Part shown: piece by piece, positions 1 through 5,122 of the stretch
Numbering within the stretch: the first letter of the stretch is position 1
Layout: each line of letters opens with the position of its first letter
Assembly: GCA_030627145.1 (NCBI GenBank)
Contig: DAOUSQ010000093.1
Span: 1 to 5,122 of the forward strand
Length of the DNA: 5,122 nt
From: Syntrophomonadaceae bacterium
Lineage (GTDB): Bacteria > Bacillota_B > Syntrophomonadia > Syntrophomonadales > Syntrophomonadaceae
Direction: 5' to 3'
The notes under the pieces: model-generated
Database searches by the model: none
Told to the model about the DNA's origin: nothing
The model's input: only the letters and a program-made list of their open reading frames with translations
Position numbers and translations under genes: made by a program

Positions 1-2
1 AT

Positions 3-11
3 ATTATATCA
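3..11 (-). promoter_or_regulatory. possible extended -10 element at the left edge
   Basis: On the minus strand the bases read TGATATAAT, a perfect extended -10 (TG-N-TATAAT), directly after the T-run of the preceding terminator. No good -35 hexamer lies 16-18 bases upstream, which is not essential for extended -10 promoters. It would drive a gene beyond the left edge. In AT-rich DNA this match could be chance. Confidence 0.25.
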
Positions 12-63
12 AAAAAATAGTAAGGCGTGAGGAGTATAATACAGCGTACTCCTTCTCCCTTAC
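11..63 (-). terminator. intrinsic terminator with two-tier hairpin, downstream of rpmE
   Basis: On the minus strand an outer stem GTAAGG/CCTTAC (58-63 with 20-25) encloses an inner stem AGGAGTA/TACTCCT (47-53 with 30-36). The two are separated by a 4x4 internal loop, and the apical loop has 10 bases (37-46). The outer stem is followed by TATTTTTTT (11-19). The stem plus T-run fits a factor-independent terminator ending the rpmE transcript. Confidence 0.6.
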
Positions 64-94
64 AATTAAATAGCAGAGACAACCGTCCCTGCTA
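63..94 (-). terminator. hairpin just after the rpmE stop, probable first terminator
   Basis: A 10-bp stem (85-94 with 71-80, one G-U pair, loop GGTT read on the minus strand) begins four bases after the rpmE stop codon. The tail is TTTAATTG, a poor T-run, so termination here may be partial. Alternatively the hairpin only protects the 3' end. It stands in tandem with the stronger terminator at 11-63. Confidence 0.5.
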
Positions 95-98
95 CCAT

Positions 99-302
99 TT
101 AGTCCAAACCATACTTTTTCTTAAACTTCTCAACTCTTCCTGTTGTATCAATAAATTTGCCCTTATTTCCTGTGTAGAAAGGGTGACACTTAGAGCAAAT
201 TTCAACTCTTATATTCTCCTTGGTTGACCCAACTTCAAACTCATTACCACAGGCACATCTGGCCATGGTTCGATGATATTTAGGATGTATATCTTTTTTC
301 AT
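99..302 (-). CDS. rpmE: 50S ribosomal protein L31, zinc-binding form
   Basis: L31 is a small protein of the large ribosomal subunit that helps bridge it to the 30S subunit. The product is 67 residues, the normal length. It begins [10 protein letters not shown] and carries the family signatures [10 protein letters not shown] and [10 protein letters not shown]. Cysteines 16, 18, 36 and 39 form the CxC...CxxC zinc ribbon of the C+ type, normally used when zinc is plentiful and replaceable by a cysteine-less paralogue. The ATG at 302 is chosen because it matches the family N-terminus and is preceded by GAGGTGAG at 308-315; a GTG at 311 lies inside that ribosome-binding site. The gene follows the HD-domain gene after about 160 bases that contain a promoter candidate, and is followed by two hairpins, so it can probably be transcribed alone. 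Confidence 0.97.
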   Translation of the reverse strand: MKKDIHPKYHRTMARCACGNEFEVGSTKENIRVEICSKCHPFYTGNKGKFIDTTGRVEKFKKKYGLD

Positions 303-367
303 CTTTCTCACCTCACTTTGGAATAATACTATATTAATTTCTTGCTTATAAACAAACTATAAGAGAT

Positions 368-396
368 ATTGTACCAGGAAATATTATAAAAGACAA
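368..396 (-). promoter_or_regulatory. candidate promoter for rpmE
   Basis: On the minus strand TTGTCT (391-396) and TACAAT (368-373) are separated by 17 bases, a fair sigma-A-type match. Transcription would start near 361, leaving about 60 bases before the rpmE start. A second -10-like TATAAT lies at 383-388, but its best -35 (TTGTAC, 403-408) is only 14 bases away. A 6-bp hairpin (358-363 with 345-350) sits near the predicted start. In AT-rich DNA the call is tentative. Confidence 0.4.
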
Positions 397-460
397 CCTG
401 CTGTACAACCTATTTCTACTATTTGTTTTCTTAAATATGTGTCATTTATTTATACAACTT

Positions 461-1444
461 TCACGCTTCATTCTTGTTTTTATATCTATATTTAAAGAAA
501 ATCTGTTCAAAAAATTGATCATAATTGGTAAAAAATTCGTCACTACCTTCTTTTTCTTCTAGCTTGTTTCTAAAAACATACATTTTGGCATCCAGATTAT
601 CCATCATATATAATATAAAAGCCTCAGGGAAAAGGGGTATTACTGGCGATCCAAATTCAAGGTTACCATGGTGACTCAATATCATATGTTTTAACATCCA
701 ATCCAGCTCATGGGGAAAATCTATTCCTTCTTTTCTCATATTTTCTATGCTGGTACTAATGATCTCTGCTCCCAGAACAATGTGCCCTATTAACCTTCCC
801 TCTACCGTGTACTGTGGAGCTGCTTTTATTTCGTATTCAACTATCTTTCCTATATCATGTAATAATGCTCCAGTTAACAGGAGATCCTTATTAAGTTCTT
901 GATATTCTTCTGCAACTTTACTGCACAGGTCTACAACTGAAAGAGTATGTTCTAAAAGACCACCACAATAATTATGATGAATAGTTTTTGCAGCAGGTGC
1001 CCTGAAAAATTTCCCTCGTATTTCATCAGTAAATACCTTCTGTAACAGCTTGTTCATATAAGGATCTGTAACCCGCTCCAGGAGTTGGTCGAATTTCTCC
1101 ACCAGGAGGTTAATCCCTACAGGCGGTGTTTTAAGATAAGGAAGAATATCTTCTTCAAGTATTTTTATCCTTTTGGCAGTAACCTGTAGCCGGCTATTAT
1201 ATATCCCCATATCTCCTAAAAGTCCAATTACACTACCGGCAATAATATCTCCTGTAACAGAACAATTATCCCAGACTATGCTGTCAATCTCGCCTGAAAC
1301 ATCTCCTATCTTTAAATCAATTATTTCTCTTCCGTCTCTAGTTTTTCTTTGAACTTTATTAAGCACCAGGTATTTACCCCATATCTGAGTACCTGGAGAT
1401 AAAATCTTCAGTTCTTTAACTAAATAAGGCCCTTTTTTTTCCAA
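461..1444 (-). CDS. YhaM-family OB-fold/HD-domain 3'-5' exoribonuclease-like protein
   Basis: The 327-residue product matches the layout and size of Bacillus YhaM (about 314 residues), a cytoplasmic metal-dependent 3'-5' exoribonuclease. An N-terminal OB-fold-like nucleic-acid-binding region spans roughly 15-95 (LKIGDVSGEIDSIVWD). An HD phosphohydrolase domain follows from about 155 to 285. Expected metal ligands are visible: H166 in GLLEHTLSV, H196-D197 in LLHDIGK, H221 in IGHIVLG, H258-H259 in LSHHG and D282 in MDNLDAK. Translation appears to start at a TTG: no ATG in frame fits, an in-frame TGA lies just upstream, and a strong ribosome-binding site (GGGGAGAGGAG) precedes it. The start is 28 bases after the radical SAM stop, so the two are probably cotranscribed. 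RNA degradation is inferred from the family; the HD domain could act on another phosphoester. All key residues are present. Confidence 0.9.
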   Translation of the reverse strand: MEKKGPYLVKELKILSPGTQIWGKYLVLNKVQRKTRDGREIIDLKIGDVSGEIDSIVWDNCSVTGDIIAGSVIGLLGDMGIYNSRLQVTAKRIKILEEDILPYLKTPPVGINLLVEKFDQLLERVTDPYMNKLLQKVFTDEIRGKFFRAPAAKTIHHNYCGGLLEHTLSVVDLCSKVAEEYQELNKDLLLTGALLHDIGKIVEYEIKAAPQYTVEGRLIGHIVLGAEIISTSIENMRKEGIDFPHELDWMLKHMILSHHGNLEFGSPVIPLFPEAFILYMMDNLDAKMYVFRNKLEEKEGSDEFFTNYDQFFEQIFFKYRYKNKNEA

Positions 1445-1472
1445 TTTCTCCTCTCCCCTTCATAATATTTTT

Positions 1473-2728
1473 TTATCGGATGGAATGTGTGTATGAACCT
1501 ATCTCATCCCCGGGCAGCTCTTTTTTTAATAAATTAATAAAATTAGGTACACCTATAGCCCTTTTTCCATCTTTTAGTACTGGTTCTAAATATTTTGGAT
1601 CTATATTTAAATTCCGCAGCTGTACCATATCTATTTTGTTTGTTATTATAAAATCCAACAGGTATTTAATCTCTTCCTCCCTGTCCGTAAAACCAGGAAA
1701 GGTGAGTAAGTTTATGGATACTCGTAAGCCTTGCTCCTTCGCATACGTAATTGACCTCTTTACATCATCTAGTTTATAGTTCTTTGGCCGATGATAGAAA
1801 TTATAATTTTCTTCAATACACGAAAAAATAGTCACTCTCATTGCATCCATCCCTGCATCACACATAAGTTTAATTCCTTTTGTGTAACCGGCATTGGTGT
1901 TCATATTTATCGTTCCCTTTGAAGTTATCTCTCTTACCCTGATTATTGCCTGGGAAAGATTTGCAGCATTCAAGGACGGTTCCCCTTCACATCCCTGTCC
2001 AAAACTAATTATCGCCTGTGGGGCATTCATTAAATGATCTGCAGCCAATTCCACTATTTCATCTATGCTGGGCATAAAATCTATTCGATTCTGAGGGGAA
2101 TCAACTTCATAATGACTTTCTGAAATACAGGCTATACACCTTGCATTACAGGCACTCATTGTCGGTATCCCACCTTCCCATCGACCATAAAAAATGTTCT
2201 GGGCTGTATAGCAATTATATTCCAGGGAACACCTGGCTAATTGTTGAAGTATTCTGTTTGCTGGATATTTATTTAACATTTTTTCTATTTTAGACGGCAG
2301 TCCACTGGTATTGTAATTCACAGGGTGCCACTTTTTATGTGCATCAGTTTTTATTGCTGCAACATATATCTTTTCATCCTTAAATCCAACCGCTGCATAA
2401 CCCAGCAAAGGAATATTAGCCTGATTATTGCTGCTAACACAGGCTGGTAATAATGTACGGGTAAAACCCTGCGGAAGGAGAGCCGCGCAACTGCATACGC
2501 CTTCTGCCCGCTATTTATTGGATCTACATCAAAACAGGTTATCCTGCCTTTAGAATCAATACTAACCGGAATGTTCTCAGGCACTGTTACCAGTGATGCT
2601 CCTTTGGGCAGGAGTATCATTTCGTTTTCTTCAGGAACCACCCATTCTTGACCGGTTTGCCCCAGCATACCCTTTCCAGGATAATCAAAGAGTTCTCCTT
2701 TTTCATTGGCATATAAAGTTAAATACAT
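1473..2728 (-). pseudogene. radical SAM protein of unknown function, split by one frameshift
   Basis: Two overlapping frames encode one protein. The 5' part starts at the ATG at 2728, with AGAGGG six bases upstream, and runs MYLTLYANEKGELFDYPGKG to KAYAVA. It then leaves frame near 2484-2488. Dropping two bases from GCGCG continues as ALLPQGFTRTLLPACVSS and joins the downstream frame, giving 417 residues. The downstream part has CNARCIAC, the CxxxCxxC motif binding the 4Fe-4S cluster of radical SAM enzymes (bases 2127-2150), then GQGCEGEP and a TIM-barrel-like region ending near NLNIDP. The N-terminal 190 residues resemble an uncharacterised clostridial radical SAM family, recalled from memory. 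Extra cysteines (CSLEYNC) precede the cluster motif. Substrate unknown. The downstream frame has only a TTG at 2408 without a ribosome-binding site, so independent translation is unlikely. It may be a recent pseudogene or a sequencing error; the rest of the frame is intact. Confidence 0.85.
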
Positions 2729-2786
2729 ACTAACCCTCTAATTCGTAAATTCTTGTTACTTAATAGACTATCCTAATTTCAGACAT

Positions 2787-2809
2787 AAAAAAAGCCCCCT
2801 TTAAGGGCT
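2787..2809 (-). terminator. intrinsic terminator in the leader of the radical SAM gene
   Basis: On the minus strand AGCCC (2805-2809) pairs with GGGCT (2793-2797), extendable by two G-U pairs to seven with an AAA loop, and runs into seven Ts (2787-2793). It lies about 60 bases before the radical SAM start and nearly 400 bases after the M23 gene. It could end the M23 transcript or act as an attenuator for the downstream operon. No sequence able to pair cleanly with AGCCC as an antiterminator was found upstream. Confidence 0.65.
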
Positions 2810-2891
2810 AATTTCTAAGAAGTATATTCCATTGCTAAAATATAGATATCACAGTATAAATAGACGCGAACAACGCAGAATATCACTTTAC
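2787..2891 (-). ncRNA. candidate structured leader RNA or small RNA of about 105 nt
   Basis: Between the predicted start near 2891 and the terminator, the minus-strand RNA can close on itself. Bases 2878-2888 (AAGTGATATTC) pair with 2820-2829 (GAATATACTT) over 10 bp with one bulged G. Inside is a small hairpin, GCG-TTGTT-CGC (2866-2876). A closed domain followed by a terminator and then a gene is the usual layout of a transcription-attenuating leader. It matches no riboswitch class I recognise. The stem is mostly A-U and could be chance. Confidence 0.25.
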
Positions 2892-2897
2892 TCGGCT

Positions 2898-2927
2898 ATT
2901 ATAATAATTGTTGAATGTTTTCGTCAA
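2898..2927 (-). promoter_or_regulatory. sigma-A-type promoter upstream of the radical SAM gene
   Basis: On the minus strand TTGACG (2922-2927) and a perfect TATAAT (2898-2903) are separated by 18 bases. Five of six -35 bases match consensus. Transcription would start near 2891, giving a leader of about 160 bases before the ATG at 2728 and passing through the terminator at 2787-2809. This is the best promoter match noticed in the window and the likely driver of the radical SAM and HD genes. Confidence 0.55.
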
Positions 2928-3189
2928 AAACTGATTTTTCGCAGGGGAGACTTCAGTCTACTGGAAATCAGTAGACCAGTTCTTTGGTATTTGATGCGGA
3001 AGCTAAAGCATCCGCTACAGAAAATATAGAAATTTTATAAAAGTTTTAGGTTTTTTACAGGAATCTTCTAAGTTAAAATTAAATAAAATCGAATAGTATT
3101 TACTATCATTTATCTTCAAGAATCTGTATAATCTGTGGTTAGGTTTCCTTCTGGCAATTATATGTCAAATGCGAAACTTGAGAATATTA
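2928..3189. other. non-coding spacer with two strong hairpins, after the M23 gene
   Basis: No credible gene is seen here. Two GC-richer inverted repeats stand out against AT-rich DNA. GTCTACTG/CAGTAGAC (2956-2963 and 2969-2976) has a 5-base loop and no mismatch. GCGGA/TCCGC (2996-3000 and 3011-3015) has a 10-base loop and overlaps the alternative pairing GATGC/GCATC (2993-2997 and 3008-3012), so the two forms exclude each other. Neither is followed by a T-run on either strand. A weak A-T hairpin at 3091-3107, followed by T-rich DNA on the minus strand, could be a poor terminator for the M23 gene. Confidence 0.4.
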
Positions 3190-4050
3190 TTAATATCTCA
3201 GATATTTAAGTGGATCAACAGTTTGTTGTCCTTTCCTGATTTCAAAATGGAGATGTGGTCCTGTTGTGTTTCCTGTGACTCCAATTGTAGCTATAACTTG
3301 TCCCCTACTTATATATTGATTTTTCTTAACATAAATCTTTTGAGCATGAGCATAAACCGTTTGTTTTCCATTGGAATGATCAATAACAACTGTATTTCCA
3401 TAAACCGGTTTATAGCCTGCAAATAACACATATCCACTTGCTGCAGCTTTAATTGAATCCCCTATATCACCGGCTATGTCTAATCCATGGTGAAACCCAG
3501 AATTTCTCCAACCATAGCGCGAGGTTATCCTCCCCGTAATAGGCCATGAAAAAACTAAACTACTTAACGATCTCCCTCTGGAGCTTTGTTCGCTAAATAC
3601 GGTAGTCCTGCAGGTACTATCAGGAATTATTAATTTATCCCCAATTTTTAAATTCCTGGGATTCTTGTTCGCATTTGCTTTTTGAATGTCTTGCATTCCA
3701 GTATCATACCTTACAGCAATACTCCACATAGTCTCACCACTACGTACTATGTGAATACGTGATCTGCTATATGGTATTTCAAGAGTCTGTCCTACAGTCA
3801 AAATACTATTTTCGTTCAGGTCATTAATAATCATTATAGTTTTTAAATCTACATTATTTTTTCTGGATATGTCCCACAGGGTATCACCTTTTTGTATCTG
3901 GTAAAATATTAATTGGCTGTCAGTTGATATATTTTGAATAGTACAACAGGGACAAAATGTTCCTTTATCTAATCCTGCTGCAGCCGGACTTGCAATTAAC
4001 CCTAATAGAAAGACGCATAACACAAGTGAGCCTATCCATTTTTTTATCAC
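3190..4050 (-). CDS. secreted LysM-LysM-M23 family peptidoglycan peptidase
   Basis: The product is a 286-residue exported zinc metallopeptidase expected to cut peptide cross-links in peptidoglycan. A signal peptide covers residues 1-25 (KK, hydrophobic core, then ASPAAA before the likely cleavage site). Two LysM peptidoglycan-binding repeats follow: 50-93 (YQIQKGDTLWDIS to LEIP) and 99-143 (HIVRSGETMWSIA to LIIP). A C-terminal M23/LytM domain spans 168-286. Its zinc and catalytic residues are H187 and D191 in HHGLD, H235 in YAHAQ, and H266 and H268 in GPHLHFE. The GTG at 4050 is preferred over the GTG at 4071, because AGAGGTG (4059-4065) sits eight bases before it and the upstream GTG would add a charged stretch ahead of the signal peptide. 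CPCC at 33-36, just after cleavage, is unusual. A terminator stands 30 bases upstream. Its role in growth, division or sporulation cannot be decided. Confidence 0.93.
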   Translation of the reverse strand: MIKKWIGSLVLCVFLLGLIASPAAAGLDKGTFCPCCTIQNISTDSQLIFYQIQKGDTLWDISRKNNVDLKTIMIINDLNENSILTVGQTLEIPYSRSRIHIVRSGETMWSIAVRYDTGMQDIQKANANKNPRNLKIGDKLIIPDSTCRTTVFSEQSSRGRSLSSLVFSWPITGRITSRYGWRNSGFHHGLDIAGDIGDSIKAAASGYVLFAGYKPVYGNTVVIDHSNGKQTVYAHAQKIYVKKNQYISRGQVIATIGVTGNTTGPHLHFEIRKGQQTVDPLKYLRY

Positions 4051-4079
4051 TTTAATTTCACCTCTTTTCACGCAGGCAC

Positions 4080-4109
4080 AAAAATAAGGGCCTGCTGCTG
4101 ACCCTTATT
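4080..4109 (-). terminator. intrinsic terminator after rho
   Basis: On the minus strand AATAAGGGTC pairs with GGCCCTTATT (4100-4109 with 4083-4092, one G-U pair) around the loop AGCAGCA, followed by TTTTT (4080-4084). This is a strong factor-independent terminator about 90 bases past the rho stop. Only 29 bases separate it from the M23 start, too few for a promoter. The M23 gene must therefore be read by readthrough or from a promoter upstream of this hairpin. Confidence 0.8.
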
Positions 4110-4199
4110 CTTAACATAATTTAAGAAATTTATTCATATTTAGCTATAAATACCTTCCTCCTCCACTGTTATTAATAAGATTTTTTTATTGATTGCAGA

Positions 4200-5122
4200 T
4201 TAATATGCATTTCTTGCATAACCATTTTTCCCAAAAACTACCGGTGCTGCTCGTAAAAGATCCTTGTTTGACCGGGTTTTTTTCAGGGTATCTATCATTA
4301 TTTGCATAGTTTCAACCTGGTTATAATCACTGAACGTCTTTCGCAAGTTCCAGGCAAGCTCCATTTCCTCATCTTTTAAAAGCAGCTCTTCTTTTCTCGT
4401 CCCTGAACGTTTTAGATCAATTGCTGGAAATATTCGCCTTTCTGCAAGTTTCCTGTCTAATTGCAGTTCCATATTACCTCGACCTTTAAACTCCTCAAAA
4501 ATTACCTCGTCCATTCTAGAACCTGTTTCTACCAGGGCTGTAGCAATTATTGTTAAACTCCCACCCTCTTCAATATTACGAGCTGCCCCGAAAAAACGTT
4601 TGGGTTTATCTAGAGAAGCAGGATCAACACCACCCGATAGAGTCCTCCCACTTGGCGGCACTACAAGATTATGTGCTCGGGCAAGGCGCGTAACACTATC
4701 CATTAGTATTACGACATCTTTTTTATGTTCTACCACACGTTTAGCTCTTTCTAAAACCATATCACTTATTTTAACATGGTTTTCCGGTGGCTCATCAAAA
4801 GTCGATGCAACAACTTCAGCCTTTGTGGAACGCTGCATATCAGTAACTTCCTCCGGCCTCTCATCAACCAAGAGGATAATCACTTCCATCTCAGGATGAT
4901 TAGCAGTTATTCCCTGAGCAATTTTTTGTAAAAGCATAGTTTTACCCGCTTTCGGTGGCGCTACTATAAGGCCACGCTGTCCTTTACCAATAGGACAAAC
5001 CAGATCAATAATCCGAGTAGATAATTCCTGGGGCTGTGTCTCAAGAGTTATTTTCTCTGTTGGATATAAAGGAGTAAGAGCGTCAAAATGTATTCTCTTT
5101 ACAGAATCTTCAGGTGGGAATC
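4200..5122 (-). CDS. rho: transcription termination factor Rho, C-terminal part (5' end outside window)
   Basis: Rho is a hexameric RNA-dependent ATPase that travels along nascent RNA and releases RNA polymerase. The open frame runs unbroken from the stop at 4200 to the window edge, about 307 codons, and covers the whole ATPase core. An internal ATG at 4937 is not the start, because Rho sequence continues upstream of it ([11 protein letters not shown], then the Walker A region [15 protein letters not shown]). Other landmarks are the Walker B region [16 protein letters not shown], the Q-loop segment [20 protein letters not shown], the R-loop EEFKGRGN and the conserved [17 protein letters not shown]. 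The missing part is the N-terminal RNA-binding OB domain. Catalytic residues look intact. The C-terminus, ending [10 protein letters not shown], extends past the conserved core. A terminator follows in the spacer, which also carries a purine-rich GGAGGAGGAAGG (4153-4164) with no start codon at normal distance. Confidence 0.98.
   Translation of the reverse strand, partial: FPPEDSVKRIHFDALTPLYPTEKITLETQPQELSTRIIDLVCPIGKGQRGLIVAPPKAGKTMLLQKIAQGITANHPEMEVIILLVDERPEEVTDMQRSTKAEVVASTFDEPPENHVKISDMVLERAKRVVEHKKDVVILMDSVTRLARAHNLVVPPSGRTLSGGVDPASLDKPKRFFGAARNIEEGGSLTIIATALVETGSRMDEVIFEEFKGRGNMELQLDRKLAERRIFPAIDLKRSGTRKEELLLKDEEMELAWNLRKTFSDYNQVETMQIMIDTLKKTRSNKDLLRAAPVVFGKNGYARNAY

Noticed and set aside
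27..227. 66-codon plus-strand frame over rpmE
   Set aside because: It is antisense to rpmE and to its terminators, with no family resemblance.
1480..1779. 99-codon plus-strand frame inside the radical SAM gene
   Set aside because: It lies wholly antisense to clearly conserved coding sequence and its product is low-complexity, serine-rich shadow sequence.
1473..2408. Downstream radical SAM frame as a separate gene starting at TTG 2408
   Set aside because: There is no ribosome-binding site before it, and the same frame extends 25 codons further upstream with sequence that continues the N-terminal part, so it is the rest of one gene.
2832..2860. Plus-strand promoter TTGCTA-17-TATAAA
   Set aside because: The -35 matches at only four of six bases, the region is AT-rich, and no plus-strand gene or terminator follows; it is kept only as a note in the hairpin finding.
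2832..3029. 65-codon plus-strand open frame in the long spacer
   Set aside because: It starts at TTG without a convincing ribosome-binding site, runs across the minus-strand promoter and both hairpins, and its product resembles no family I recognise.
3169..3426. 85-codon plus-strand frame over the end of the M23 gene
   Set aside because: It is antisense to the M23 catalytic domain; the product is a shadow with no recognisable features.
4600..4899. 99-codon plus-strand frame inside rho
   Set aside because: It is antisense to the highly conserved Rho ATPase core, with no ribosome-binding site or recognisable domain.

Overview
The window reads as a stretch of an AT-rich bacterial chromosome, most likely from a low-GC Gram-positive of the Clostridia (Bacillota). 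The evidence is the purine-rich Shine-Dalgarno sequences, the TTG and GTG starts, a YhaM-type HD protein, a LysM/M23 cell-wall hydrolase, and a zinc-ribbon L31 gene close to rho. No species can be named from the sequence. There is no sign of phage, insertion sequence, CRISPR array, rRNA or tRNA.

Every convincing gene lies on the minus strand, so the reading order is right to left. It starts with the C-terminal three quarters of rho (4200-5122, 5' end outside the window). A 150-base spacer with a clear intrinsic terminator follows. Next is a secreted LysM-LysM-M23 peptidase (3190-4050), then about 460 bases without a gene (2729-3189). That gap holds two strong hairpins, a good sigma-A-type promoter and an intrinsic terminator placed as a leader in front of the next gene. 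A radical SAM protein gene (1473-2728) comes next, broken by a single frameshift near 2484-2488. It is followed after 28 bases by a YhaM-like OB-fold/HD phosphohydrolase (461-1444) and, after a promoter-bearing gap, by rpmE (99-302). Two hairpins at the left edge close the run, and the second has a typical terminator T-run.

The flanking genes are housekeeping: Rho ends transcription and L31 is a ribosomal protein. In many Firmicutes rho and rpmE are close neighbours, so the three genes between them read as a lineage-specific insertion. The radical SAM gene and the HD gene probably share a transcript; the radical SAM function is unknown.

The observations most worth checking are the frameshift, which interrupts an otherwise intact 417-residue reading, and the promoter, folded leader and terminator arrangement ahead of that gene. 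I see no strong evidence of an entirely new multi-gene system.
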